The translations under genes and the position numbers were made by a program. A DNA stretch of 64,000 nt, taken from the NCBI GenBank assembly GCA_032433765.1, contig JAVIAB010000025.1, positions 37,799,756-37,863,755 on the forward strand, given 5' to 3'. The DNA comes from Megaustenia siamemsis (taxonomy: Eukaryota; Mollusca; Gastropoda; Stylommatophora; Ariophantidae). Every line of letters starts with the position of its first letter. Position 1 is the stretch's first letter. Under the pieces are notes generated by a model. That model worked only from the letters and a program-made list of their open reading frames with translations. It ran no database searches and had not been told where the DNA came from. Positions 35,096 through 46,764 of the stretch are shown piece after piece.

Positions 35096-35224
35096 AGCAA
35101 CAATCAAATAAATTATAGAAATTGGAAAGCTCCGAGACTTGTATAGAAGTTCAACGAATACAATAGAAGAGAAGAGAATACTCTCACTAGCACTTTAAAG
35201 GGCGATAAATACGAGGTACAAGAG

Positions 35225-35520
35225 CTGGTTCATGAAATCAATTCAACGAAGGTAATTAACGAATGTTAGACATGCCAAATAGCACACCAGGATAGAGAGG
35301 ATAATAATGCAGAGCTGAGTCCCTGGAGAAGGGCGGTCGAAATAAAGAAGACGGGTAAACAAGCTTGGAAAACGGGATGGAGAGAATTAAATGGAAAATA
35401 TGAGCCAGAACATGACAGCTTAAATAGACTCAGCAGAGATGTGTAGATCAAGATATGAGGTCACTGTGGCCGTAGAACACACCTACACAGGATATGGCAC
35501 TGTAACTTTTCAGCGTGTGA
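35225..35520 (+). pseudogene. Retroelement C-terminal relic leading into the 57-bp array
   Basis: In one frame HCNFSACDCGASRQTPEHI, the C-x-C-G...T-x-EHIL-x-x-C pattern typical of the C-terminal end of RNase H-bearing LINEs. Upstream sequence (35280-35440) is probably the same element but too degraded to read. Confidence 0.55.
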
Positions 35521-36235
35521 CTGTGGAGCATCCAGACAAACTCCAGAACATATCCTATAGGACTTCAGCACTCTCAACACATGAGCATCCAGACAAACTC
35601 CAGAACATATCCAATAGGACTTCAGTACTCTCAACACAGGAGCATCCAGACAAACTCCAGAACATATCTTATAGGACTGCAGCACTCTCAACACAGGAGC
35701 ATCCAGACAAACTCCAGAACATATCCTACAGAACTGCAGCACTCTCAACACAGGAGCATCCAGACAAACTTTAGAACATATCCTACAGAACTGCAGCACT
35801 CTCAACACAGGAGCATCCAGACAAACTTTAGAACATATCCTACAGAACTGCAGCACTCTCAACACAGGAGCATCCAGACAAACTCCAGAACATATTCTAC
35901 AGGACTGCAGCACTCTCAACACAGGAGCATCCAGACAAACTTCTGAACATATCCTACAGGCCTGCAGCACTCTCAACACAGGAGCATCCAGACAAACTCC
36001 TGAACATATCCTACAGGACTGCAGCACTCTCAACACAGGAGCATCCAGACAAACTCCTGAACATATCCTACAGGACTGCAGCACTCTCAACACAGGAGCA
36101 TCCAGACAAACTTCAGAACATATCCTACAGAACTGCAGCACTCTCAACACAGGAGCATCCAGACAAACTCCTGAACATATCCTACAGGACTGCAGCACTC
36201 TCAACACAGGAGCATCCATACAAACTCAAACTCCA
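35520..36235 (+). repeat. 57-bp minisatellite, about 12.5 copies, LINE-derived
   Basis: Unit GAGCATCCAGACAAACTCCA+GAACATATCCTACAGGACTG+CAGCACTCTCAACACAG. One frame reads ASRQTPEHILQDCSTLNTG, the retroelement C-terminal motif. The period is 19 codons, so both strands are open for 250 codons without being genes. Confidence 0.93.
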
Positions 36236-36359
36236 TAGTATATCCTACAGGTCTGCAGCATTCTCAACACCCTCATAACATAAATATGGCCCACAGAAAC
36301 AATCCTATTAGACAAGCTATGGGGAACCGGTGATGACCTCAAACCCACCGTCTTGTTCG

Positions 36360-36645
36360 TGATCCTAAACTGTACCGTGTATATGCTAAACTGTACCCTG
36401 TATATCCTAAACTGTACCCTGAATATCCAAAACTGTACCCTGTATATCCTAAACTGCACCCTGTATATCCTAAACTGTACCCTGAATATCCAAAACTGTA
36501 CCCTGTATATCCTAAACTGTACCCTGTATATTCTAAACTGTACAATTTATATAATAAATGATACTCTTGTATATACTAAATTGTAGTCCCTCATATCATA
36601 AACTGTACCCTTGCACATCCTAAACTGCGCCCTGTATATCCTAAC
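36360..36645. repeat. 21-bp minisatellite (CCTAAACTGTACCCTGTATAT)
   Basis: About 13 copies, degenerate at the right; GAATATCCAA variants alternate regularly. Confidence 0.95.
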
Positions 36646-36774
36646 TTAAGCCCCTGATATCCTGGATTTACTTCTATATGCCATGTATTGTATCCTTTTA
36701 CGTTCTGCTTTGTGTCCGTCTATGTCATATTTTCCTATTACTCTATATCTTGTTTCTAACCTCTCTATATAATG

Positions 36775-37962
36775 TTTTCTACTATTCTATCCTGTTTTCT
36801 ACCCCTCTATGTCCTGTTTTCTACCCCTCTAAGTCCTATTTTCTACACTTCTATATCCTGTTTTCTATCCCTCTATATCCTATTTTCTACTCCTCTATGC
36901 CCTATTTTCTACCCCTCTATGTCCTATTTTCTACCCCTCTTTGTCCTGTTTTCTACCCCTCTATGTCCTATTTTCTACCCTCTATGTCCTATTTTCTACC
37001 CCCTTTTCCTGTTTTCTACACCTCTATGTCCTGTTTTATACTCCTCTGTCCTATTTTCTACCCCACTATGTCCTACTTTCTACACCTCTATGTCCTGTTT
37101 TCTACCCCTCTATGTCCTGTTTTCTACCCCTCTTTGTCCTGTTTTCTACCCCTCTTTGTCCTGTTTTCTACCCCTCTATGTCCTGTTTTCTACCCCTCTA
37201 TGTCCTATTTTCTACCCCTCTATGTCCTGTTTTCTACCCTCTATGTCCTGTTTTCTACGCCTCTATGTCCTATTTTCTACCCCTCTATGTCCTGTTTTCT
37301 ACCCCTCTATGTCCTATTTTCTACCCCTCTATGTCTTATTTTCTACCCCTCTATATCCTATTTTCTACCCCTCTATGTCTTATTTTCTACCCCTCTATGT
37401 CCTGTTTTCTACCCCTCTATGTCCTGTTTTCTACACCTCTATTTCCTATTTTCTACTCCTCTGTCCTATTTTCTACCCCTCTATGTCCTATTTTCTACCC
37501 CTCTATGTCTTATTTTCTACCCCTCTATGTCCTGTTTTCTACCCCTCTATGTCCTATTTTCTACCCCTCTATGTCCTATTTTCTACCCCTCTATGTCCTG
37601 TTTTCTACCCCTCTACTCCTCTATGTCCTGTTTTCTACCCCTCTATGTCCTGTTTTCTACCCCTCTATGTCCTATTTTCTACCCCTCTATGTCCTGTTTT
37701 CTACCCCTCTATGTCCTATTTTCTACCCCTCTATGTCCTGTTTTCTACCCCTCTATGTCCTATTTTCTACCCCTCTATGTCCTGTTTTCTACTCCTCTAT
37801 GTCCTGTTTTCTACCCATGTCCTATTTTCTACCCCTTTATGTCCTGTTTTCTACCCCTCTATGTCCTGTTTTCTACCCCTCTTTGTCCTGTTTTCTACCC
37901 CTCTATGTTCTATTTTCTATCCCTCTATGTCCTGTTTTCTACCCCTCTATGTCCTTTTTTAA
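36775..37962. repeat. 22-bp minisatellite, about 54 copies
   Basis: Unit CTATGTCCTGTTTTCTACCCCT, pyrimidine-rich. Units with Cs such as CTTTGTCC or missing CT change phase. Three overlapping plus-strand frames of about 370-430 codons arise from lack of stops, not from coding. Confidence 0.97.
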
Positions 37963-38104
37963 ACTTCTGATTGCCCTATATTTCTACTTCTCTATATCCT
38001 GTTTTCTACCTCAGAATACCAGGGCTTGCACTCCTCTAAAGTAATCCAACCCCCCCCCCCCAATGGTAAATGATGTCCTATAACAGGTAATGCAGCAATG
38101 AAGT

Positions 38105-38335
38105 GAAATACCATATTCTTCCTCTTCCTCTTCTCCTTCCTCTTCTATCCTTCCTCTGCTGCCGTTGGCGTCGAGGGGAGAAACAATCTGCGATTCTTTG
38201 CTCTTCTGTTGTCCTCTTCTGGTGTTATCCCTCCTAGTGACTCTAGTATTCCCTTTATCCATCTCTTTCTCGGTCTTCCTCTTATTCTGGCGTTTTCTTA
38301 GCGTTTATTTAAGGCTCTTTGAGTCATTGACTGTA
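38105..38335 (-). pseudogene. LINE 3' end with (GAA)-rich tail
   Basis: Minus strand: MDKGNTRVTRRDNTRRGQQK in one frame, equivalent to RWIKGILESLGGITPEE in the coding frame, then NRRLFLPSTPT and an AGGAAGAGGAAGAATATGG tail. About 90% like 57470..57640 by eye. Confidence 0.82.
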
Positions 38336-39015
38336 CTAAATTACAGTTTGGAAAGAGTGAGCCAGTGCTTCATCTCACTATCACTACTTTCCCCAATCCT
38401 TTGAGCCGGTACACTTTACCTTCTCTGGCAGGGTCAAATGAAGAACGTCAATATGCAATTGAACCCATGGCCACACTACTCCCACGCCTGTGTGCTACCC
38501 ACAGCACTGACGTTCTGAATCTTGTCAGGAACCCCACCAAGAAAGCTCAACCGTCGTACTACATTAGACGGACGTCTATTGCCATAACTACGGTAATGTT
38601 ATTATTGTTACGTCTAAATACCAAAATATTGAAGAAAAATCCCAGGAAATGTGCACACTAAGCAAAACATTCGCGATCACAGTCTTGCCCCGCAAAGGGC
38701 AGCAACTGGGACACAGCAAGGTGAGATAATAAGCGAAAAGGTAGAACAAGAAATAGGAGAAAGGTAGAGCTGAGAGCGAAATGCTAAGTTCCGTGTCAAA
38801 TGTCAAGTGATATATTTGTTCTATATAGCAGGAGACAGAATCGAGGGTTTTTAATTTATAGATGTGGAGAGAGATGAATAATAAACAAGTGAGTGAAAGA
38901 AAACAAAATAGCAATAAACAAATATAGAAGTTGCATATGAAGTAGGAATACTGATTAACATCGCCGAAGGGAACTCGCTTCTAGCTCAGAATACTTCACG
39001 CTCTTTCGTTCGTTC
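38336..39015. other. Unique spacer
   Basis: Nothing recognised. A small TTCG run (39003-39017) precedes the next LINE. Confidence 0.5.
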
Positions 39016-39017
39016 GT

Positions 39018-39340
39018 TCTTTCTTTTCTTCTTTCTCTTGTACCCGTTCGGGTGTCGAGGGAGATACAAAAACGAGGCGGCCTCACTCATTGTCAATTGA
39101 TGTTGTTGTAGCGTTTCTTTGATGTTGTCTGTCCATCTTACTCAGGGTCTGCCTCTTGCCCTTTTCTATCCCCCCCCTTTTTTTTTAAATATATACTTTA
39201 TATGGTAAGGAATCACACTGTATTCTTATTCTTTCTAGATGGACAAACCAGTTTATTTGTTGTTTCTGTGTGTAGCTTTGGATTGGTTCAATGTCTACTC
39301 TTTCTCTTTTAATAATGTCCGGTCGAATCAATTAAAAAAA
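39018..39340 (-). pseudogene. LINE 3' end, same family as 22612..23482
   Basis: Minus strand: IIKRERVDIEPIQSYTQKQQ, INWFVHLERIR, CDSLPYKVYI, then RGQEADPE-type (frameshifted GRGRPRVRWTDNIKETL), ending RTGTREKEE with a GAAAGAAG tail. Confidence 0.82.
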
Positions 39341-39589
39341 AATAGGTACTTGATCATTGATGAAGGAAGAATTTTACATATACATTACGTACAATGTTGA
39401 GAGGAAGTGGAGCATGTTGACGATAGAGGCACGTCATCGCATTGAAAACGCGTCAGAGGTCAAGGTTGAAAGTTCACATGCAAAAGGAAGACATGACCAA
39501 CAGATGGGAGAATAGCATCGAGAGGTGGGGGTGGAAATGGGGGTAATATAACTTTATAGTGTAGGATGAAGTAAGGGGGAGCTAGAAAT
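39341..39589. other. Unique spacer before the 29-bp array
   Basis: Nothing recognised. Confidence 0.45.
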
Positions 39590-42500
39590 AGTGGTGTAGA
39601 TGGAAGATTAATAGTAATGGTGGGGTAGATGGTAGAGTAATAGTAATGGTGCGGTAGATGAAAGATTAATAGTAATGGTGGTGTAGATGGAAGATTAATA
39701 GTAATGGTGGTGTAGATGAAAGAGTAATAGTAATGGTGGTGTAGATGAAAGATTAATAGTAATGGTAGGGTAGATGAAAGATTAATAGTAATGGTGGGTA
39801 GAAGAAAGATTAATAGTAATGGTGGGGTAGATGAAAGATTAATAGTAATGGTGGGGTAGATGAAAGATTAATAGTAATGGTGGGGTAGATGAAAGATTAA
39901 TAGTAATGGTAGGGTAGATGAAAGATTAATAGTAATGGTGGGGTAGAAGAAAGATTAATAGTAATGGTGGGGTAGATGAAAGATTAATAGTAATGGTGGG
40001 GTAGATGAAAGATTATAGTAATGGTGGGGTAGATGAAAGATTAATAGTAATGGTGGGGTAGATGGTAGAGTAATAGTAATGGTGGGGTAGATGAAAGATT
40101 AATAGTAATGGTAGGGTAGATGAAAGATTAATAGTAATGGTGGGGTAGAAGAAAGATTAATAGTAATGGTGGGGTAGATGAAAGATTAATAGTAATGGTG
40201 GGGTAGATGAAAGATTAATAGTAATGGTGGGGTAGATGAAAGATTAATAGTAATGGTGGGGTAGATGAAAGATTAATAGTAATGGTGGGGTAGATGAAAG
40301 ATTAATAGTAATGGTGGGGTAGATGGTAGAGTAATAGTAATGGTGGGGTAGATGAAAGATTAATAGTAATGGTGGGGTAGATGAAAGATTAATAGTAATG
40401 GTGGGGTAGATGAAAGATTAATAGTAATGGTGGGGTAGATGAAAGATTAATAGTAATGGTGGGGTAGATGAAAGATTAATAGTAATGGTGGGGTAGATGG
40501 TAGAGTAATAGTAATGGTGGGGTAGATGAAAGATTAATAGTAATGGTGGGGTAGATGAAAGATTAATAGTAATGGTGGGGTAGATGAAAGATTAATAGTA
40601 ATGGTGGGGTAGATGAAAGATTAATAGTAATGGTGGGGTAGATGAAAGATTAATAGTAATGGTGGGGTAGATGGTAGAGTAATAGTAATGGTGGGGTAGA
40701 TGAAAGATTAATAGTAATGGTAGGGTAGATGAAAGATTAATAGTAATGGTGGGGTAGAAGAAAGATTAATAGTAATGGTGGGGTAGATGAAAGATTAATA
40801 GTAATGGTGGGGTAGATGAAAGATTAATAGTAAAGGTGGGGTAGATGAAAGATTAATAGTAATGGTGGGGTAGATGGTAGAGTAATAGTAATGGTGGGGT
40901 AGATGAAAGATTAATAGTAATGGTGGGGTAGATGGAAGATTAATAGTAATGGTGGGGTAGATGGAAGATTAATAGTAATGGTGGGGTAGATGAAAGATTA
41001 ATAGTAATGGTGGGGTAGATGAAAGATTAATAGTAATGGTGGGGTAGATGAAAGATTAATAGTAATGGTGGGGTAGATGGTAGAGTAATAGTAATAGTGG
41101 TGTAGATGGAAGATTAATAGTAATGGTGGTGTAGATGAAAGAGTAATAGTAATGGTGGTGTAGATGGAAGATTAATAGTAATGGTGGTGTAGATGGAAGA
41201 TTAATAGTAATGGTGGGGTAGATGGAAGATTAATAGTAATGGTGGGGTAGATGGAAGATTAATAGTAATGGTGGGGTAGATGGAAGATTAATAGTAATGG
41301 TGGGGTAGATGGAAGATTAATAGTAATGGTGGGGTAGATGGAAGATTAATAGTAATGGTGGGGTAGATGGAAGAGTAATAGTAATGGTGGGGTAGATGGA
41401 AGATTAATAGTAATGGTGGGGTAGATGGAAGATTAATAGTAATGGTGGGGTAGATGGAAGAGTAATAGTAATGGTGGGGTAGATGGAAGATTAATAGTAA
41501 TGGTGGGGTAGATGGTAGAGTAATAGTAATAGTGGTGTAGATGGAAGATTAATAGTAATGGTGGTGTAGATGAAAGAGTAATAGTAATGGTTGTGTAGAT
41601 GGAAGATTAATAGTAATGGTGGTGTAGATGAAAGATTAATAGTAATGGTGGTGTAGATGGAAGATTAATAGTAATGGTGGTGTAGATGAAAGATTAATAG
41701 TAATGGTGGTGTAGATGAAAGATTAATAGTAATGGTGTGTAGATGGAAGATTAATAGTAATGGTGGTGTAGATGAAAGAGTAATAGTAATGGTTGTGTAG
41801 ATGGAAGATTAATAGTAATGGTGGTGTAGATGAAAGATTAATAGTAATGGTGGTGTAGATGAAAGAGTAATAGTAATGGTGGTGTAGATGAAAGATTAAT
41901 AGTAATGGTGGTGTAGATGAAAGATTAATAGTAATGGTGGTGTAGATGGAAGATTAATAGTAATGGTGGTGTAGATGGAAGATTAATAGTAATGGTGGGG
42001 TAGATGAAAGATTAATAGTAATGGTGGTGTAGATGGAAGATTAATAGTAATGGTGGTGTAGATGGAAGATTAATAGTAATGGTGGTGTAGATGAAAGATT
42101 AATAATAATGGTGGGGTAGATGGAAGGTTAATAGTAATGGTGGGGTAGATGGAAGATTAATAGTAATGGTGGGGTAGATGGAAGATTAATAGTAATGGTG
42201 GGGTAGATGAAAGATTAATAGTAATGGTGGTGTAGATGGAAGATTAATAGTAATGGTGGTGTAGATGGAAGATTAATAGTAATGGTGGGGTAGATGAAAG
42301 ATTAATAGTAATGGTGGGGTAGATGAAAGATTAATAGTAATGGTGGGGTAGATGAAAGATTAATAGTAATGGTGGGGTAGATGGTAGAGTAATAGTAATG
42401 GTGGGGTAGATGAAAGATTAATAGTAATGGTGGGGTAGATGAAAGATTAATAGTAATGTTGGGGTAGATGAAAGATTAATAGTAATGGTGGGTAGATGAA

Positions 42501-43027
42501 AGATTAATAGTAATGGTGGGGTAGATGAAAGATTAATAGTAATGGTGGTGTAGATGGAAGATTAATAGTAATGGTGGGGTAGATGGAAGATTAATAGTAA
42601 TGGTGGGGTAGATGGAAGATTAATAGTAATGGTGCTGTAGATGAAAGATTAATAGTAATGGTGGTGTAGATGGAAGATTAATAGTAATGGTGGGGTAGAT
42701 GGTAGAGCAATAGTAATGGTGGTGTACATGGAAGAGTAATAGTAATGGTGGTCTAGATGGTAGAGTAATAGTAATGGTGGGGTAGATGGAAGATTAATAG
42801 TAATGGTGGGGTAGATGGTAGAGTAATAGTAATGGTGGTGTAGATGGAAGATTATTAGTAATGGTGGGGTAGATGGAAGATTAATAGTAATGGTGGGGTA
42901 GATGGTAGAGTAATAGTAATGGTGGTGTAGATGGAAGATTAATAGTAATGGTTGGGTAGATGGAAGAGTAATAGTAATGGTGGTGTAGATGGTAGAGTAA
43001 TAATAATGGTGAGGTAGATGGAAGATT
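39590..43027. repeat. 29-bp minisatellite, left part, about 118 copies
   Basis: Unit GATGAAAGATTAATAGTAAT+GGTGGGGTA. Variants GGAAGATT, GGTAGAGT and GGTGGTGTA form blocks. A six-unit pattern around GGTAGAGTAATAG recurs at 40315, 40497 and 40671 (174-182 bp steps = 6 units), a higher-order repeat. It continues at 46248. Confidence 0.97.
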
Positions 43028-46000
43028 CGCCCGTGCGCTGCCGGGGCCCGAAAGGGAAGTAAAGAATAGCGGCGCTGTACCCTACCAGGCATGTTCGTAA
43101 GAGGCGAGAAAGGAGGGTTAGGCATGGACTGGCTATCCCATACTGTAAAAAAATAAGCCGAAAAAACTTCACAAACATGAACAAGTCAAAGAAAGATAAA
43201 GTAAATCCGTCAACCAGGAAAGAGAAGGGCTCTCTGTCTAAGAGATGTAGGACGCAATCCGGAGAAAGCCATAAGGAGTCCGGGTTGCCGACTCACCCTT
43301 TGTCTACCAGGAAATCATCCAGAATTGGCACCTGGAATGTTCGTACCCTTAACGAACAGGGAAAAGCGGCACAAGTGGCAGCAGAAATGAACAACTACAA
43401 GATAGATATTCTGGGAATGTGTGAAACAAGATGGCTGGGAGCGGAGAGAATAAAATTGAATACAGGGGAGATGATTTTATCATCAGGACACCAGGAACCA
43501 GGAGCACAACATAGCGAAGGGGTAGCTATAATGCTATCAAAGAATGCACAGAAGACACTAATAGAATGGGAGGCAGTGGGACCAAGACTGGTGAGAGCAA
43601 CATTTAGAACAACCAAAAACAAAATAAAATTACACATTATACAATGCTATGCACCAACCAACGATAAAGATGACTCAGTTAAAGATGATTTTTATAAACA
43701 GCTACAATGCCAGATGGATGCAAGACGAGCCAAGGATATTATAATCTTGATGGGAGACCTAAATGCTAAGGTAGGATCAGACAACAGAGGCTTTGAAGAG
43801 ATTATGGGAAAACATGGACTTGGAGATATAAACGAGAATGGAGAGATATTTGTGAATTTCTGCGCCCTTAATCAAATGAGCCTAGGAGGAACAATATTCC
43901 AACATAAAAGAATACACAAAGCTACATGGGTGTCACCAGATCATAGAACGGAAAATCAAATTGATCACATATGTATTAATAATAAGTTTAAGTCATCCTT
44001 ACAGGATGTAAAAGTATATAGAGGGGCAGATATAGCTTCTGATCATCATCTTCTGTTAGCCAAACTTAAAATTAAATTAAAAAGGTATACTACAACGAAT
44101 AAGGGCAGAACGTATTTCAATGTAGGGTTTCTTAAAGAACAAGGAATTAAAGATAAATTCGCAGTCACAATATCAAACAAATACCAAGTCCTCCAACAAC
44201 TAGAAAATACTATAAATATAGAAGATCATTGGAAACAGGTAAAAAATATATGGAAAGAGACATGCGAAGAAACACTGGGGAAAAGAGAACGCCAGAATAA
44301 GGCATGGATGACAGCAGAGACCCTGGATAAAATTAAAGAAAGAAAGAACAAGAAAGCAGACATAAATAAAAGCAAAACAAGAAGTAATAAAGCCAAGACA
44401 CAGGAAGCTTACACAGAGGTGAATAAAGAAGTGAGAAGATGCATTAAAAGGGATAAGAGGAAATATATAGATGAATTAGCTAAAGAGACAGAAGAAGCAG
44501 CAAATAAAGGGAATATGAAAGAACTGTACAACAGCACAAAGAAATTAGGTGGAAAATACAAACAGATCAACGCCTTTATCAAAGATAAGAAAGGAAATCT
44601 GCTTAGTAATATAAAGGAACAAATGGAGAGATGGAAGGAGCACTTTGAAGAACTTTTGAACAGACCTGGCTCAAATAATCCTCCAGATATACTACCAGCA
44701 GAAGAAGAATTACACGTTAACTGCGGAAAACCAAGCAAAGAAGAAATAATGAAAGCCATCAAACTGTTAAAAGATGGTAAAGCCACAGGACCAGATGAAA
44801 TTCCTTCGGAAGCCATCAAAGCAGATATTATCACCTCTACCAAGATGTTACATAATCTATTGGATAAAATTTGGGAGAGGGAAGAAATACCTAAAGACTG
44901 GAGAGAAGGTTATATGATCAAACTACCAAAGAAAGGAAGTTTACAGGAGTGCACAAATTATAGGGGAATTATGCTACTATCAGTGCCAGGAAAAATATTA
45001 GGCAGAATCATTCTGGAGAGACTAAAAGAGGCTATAGAGAAACACTTGAGAGATGAACAAGCAGGTTTTAGGAAGAACAGATCATGTGCTGATCAAATAA
45101 CTACTCTACGTATAATAGTTGAACAAAGTTTAGAACTAAAATCCCCACTTTATATTGGATTCATAGATTACGAAAAGGCATTTGATAGTTTAGACAGAAG
45201 AATGCTTTGGAAGTTGCTGAGTCATTATGGAATCCCCATAAAGTTTATTAACCTGATAAAAACAATGTATGAAGGAACAAAATGTAGTGTGGTGCATGAA
45301 GGACAGCTTACAGAAGCATTTGAAATAAGAACAGGAGTAAGGCAAGGATGCCTTCTGTCTCCATTTCTCTTTCTACTGGCCATAGATTGGATTATGAAAA
45401 TAACTCAAAACAACAGAAATGGGATCCAGTGGTCACTGACCAAACAACTTGATGATTTAGACTTTGCTGATGACATAGCTCTCCTATCACACAGCCACCA
45501 ACAGATGCAAGATAAAATGAGTATATTAGATGAGAGATCACAACAGCTAGGACTAAAGATTAATAGAGATAAGACCAACATTATGAGAATTAATGCAGTT
45601 GGCAATAACCAAATAAAACTAGGAGAAATACCTCTACTAGACGTACAATCTTATATATATCTGGGCAGTAATATAGATAAAGAGGGAGGAACAGAAAACG
45701 ATACCAAAATAAGGATATCAAAAGCAAGAGGAGCTTTCATTGCACTGGGAAACATATGGAAATCCAAAGAAATTAGGCTAAATACAAAAATACAAATTTT
45801 CAACTCCAATGTTAAGTCGGTTCTATTATATGGCTGTGAAACATGGAGAATAACAAAATTGACAATCACGAAGGTACAGACTTTCATTAATGGATGCTTG
45901 CGCAGAATAAAGGGATGGAAATGGCAGGACAAAGTCACAAACGTGGAATTATGGAAATGTACCGGTCAAATACCAGTGGATAAAGAAATACAGCGAAGAC

Positions 46001-46247
46001 GATGGCGATGGATAGGACACACACTACGGAAACCAACTGAGAGTATTACACAACAGGCCCTTTTTGGAATCCCCAGGGGAAAAGACAAAGAGGAAGACCA
46101 AGGAATTCTTGGAGAAGACAGATTGAAGCAGAGATGAAGATGATGGGGAAGACATGGAATGATCTTAAAAGAATTGCAAAAAACAGAACGACTTGGAAAG
46201 TGTTTGTTGAAGACCTATGCTCCACTGGGAGCTAAAAGGTAGAAGAA
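43028..46247 (+). mobile_element. Nearly full-length non-LTR retrotransposon (APE + RT, one ORF)
   Basis: Begins with a GC-rich 149-bp leader (CGCCCGTGCGCTGCCGGGGC...), carries one 986-codon ORF and ends TCCACTGGGAGCTAAAAGGT+AGAAGAA. It interrupts the 29-bp array: GATGGAAGATT is present on both sides (43017..43027 and 46248..46258), an apparent 11-bp target duplication. Because the array itself contains this word, the duplication is consistent rather than proven. No gag-like or zinc-knuckle ORF precedes it. Clade not assigned: single ORF, APE nuclease and FADD box would fit several groups. Confidence 0.92.
43177..46137 (+). CDS. LINE polyprotein: APE endonuclease and reverse transcriptase
   Basis: 986 codons without a stop. 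Endonuclease: GTWNVRTLNEQGK (residues 51-63), MCETRW with E83, MGDLNAKVG with D194 and N196, SDHHLLLAK with D289/H290. RT: GPDEIPSEAIK (about 530), YRGIMLLSV, DEQAGFRKNRSCADQ, FIDYEKAFDSLDR with D664, GVRQGCLLSPFLF, DFADDIALLS with catalytic D765/D766, GLKINRDKTNIMRIN, then the C-terminal YGCETWRIT and RRWRWIGHTLRK. All visible catalytic residues are intact. The 3' end is frameshifted at a T5 run (46061..46065): the fragment at 46765..46996 has CTTTCTTGG where this copy has CTTTTTGG, and the related C-terminal segment continues in another frame to about 46234. Role: target-primed reverse transcription of its own RNA. Start chosen as the first ATG of the open frame. Confidence 0.93.
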   Translation: MNKSKKDKVNPSTRKEKGSLSKRCRTQSGESHKESGLPTHPLSTRKSSRIGTWNVRTLNEQGKAAQVAAEMNNYKIDILGMCETRWLGAERIKLNTGEMILSSGHQEPGAQHSEGVAIMLSKNAQKTLIEWEAVGPRLVRATFRTTKNKIKLHIIQCYAPTNDKDDSVKDDFYKQLQCQMDARRAKDIIILMGDLNAKVGSDNRGFEEIMGKHGLGDINENGEIFVNFCALNQMSLGGTIFQHKRIHKATWVSPDHRTENQIDHICINNKFKSSLQDVKVYRGADIASDHHLLLAKLKIKLKRYTTTNKGRTYFNVGFLKEQGIKDKFAVTISNKYQVLQQLENTINIEDHWKQVKNIWKETCEETLGKRERQNKAWMTAETLDKIKERKNKKADINKSKTRSNKAKTQEAYTEVNKEVRRCIKRDKRKYIDELAKETEEAANKGNMKELYNSTKKLGGKYKQINAFIKDKKGNLLSNIKEQMERWKEHFEELLNRPGSNNPPDILPAEEELHVNCGKPSKEEIMKAIKLLKDGKATGPDEIPSEAIKADIITSTKMLHNLLDKIWEREEIPKDWREGYMIKLPKKGSLQECTNYRGIMLLSVPGKILGRIILERLKEAIEKHLRDEQAGFRKNRSCADQITTLRIIVEQSLELKSPLYIGFIDYEKAFDSLDRRMLWKLLSHYGIPIKFINLIKTMYEGTKCSVVHEGQLTEAFEIRTGVRQGCLLSPFLFLLAIDWIMKITQNNRNGIQWSLTKQLDDLDFADDIALLSHSHQQMQDKMSILDERSQQLGLKINRDKTNIMRINAVGNNQIKLGEIPLLDVQSYIYLGSNIDKEGGTENDTKIRISKARGAFIALGNIWKSKEIRLNTKIQIFNSNVKSVLLYGCETWRITKLTITKVQTFINGCLRRIKGWKWQDKVTNVELWKCTGQIPVDKEIQRRRWRWIGHTLRKPTESITQQALFGIPRGKDKEEDQGILGEDRLKQR

Positions 46248-46725
46248 GATGGAAGATTAATAGTAATGGTGGGGTAGATGGTAGAGCAATAGTAATGGTG
46301 GGGTAGATGGTAGAGCAATAGTAATGGTGGGGTAGATGGAAGATTAATAGTAATGGTGGGGTAGATGGTAGAGTAATAGTGATGGTGGTGTACATGGTAG
46401 AGTAATAGTAATGGTGGGGTAGATGGTAGAGTAATAGTAATGGTGGTGTAGATGGTAGAGTAATAGTAATGGTGGTGTAGATGGTAGAGTAATAGTAATG
46501 GTGGGGTAGATGGTAGAGTAATAGTAATGGTGGTGTAGGTGGTAGAGTAATAGTAATGGTTGGGTAGATCGTAGAGTAATAGTAATGGTGGTGTAGGTGG
46601 TAGAGTAATAGTAATGGTGGGGTAGATGGTAGAGTAATAGTAATGGTGGGGTAGATGGTAGAGTAATAGTAATGGTGGGGTAGATGGTAGAGTAATAGTA
46701 ATGGTGGTGTAGATGGTAGAGTAAT
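46248..46725. repeat. 29-bp minisatellite, right part, about 16 copies
   Basis: Continuation of 39590..43027 after the LINE insertion; GGTAGAGTAATAG variants dominate. Confidence 0.96.
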
Positions 46726-46764
46726 GTTAGCAAATTGAGAAGTAATATTGCTTTATAGTGTGCC

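Noticed and set aside
35461..36219. 252-codon minus frame with VCLDAPVLRVLQ repeats
   Set aside because: Reverse complement of the 57-bp LINE-derived array.
36678..38044. Three plus-strand frames of 367-430 codons rich in PLYVLFSTPLCP
   Set aside because: Pure product of the 22-bp array, which lacks stop codons in all three frames; not a membrane protein.
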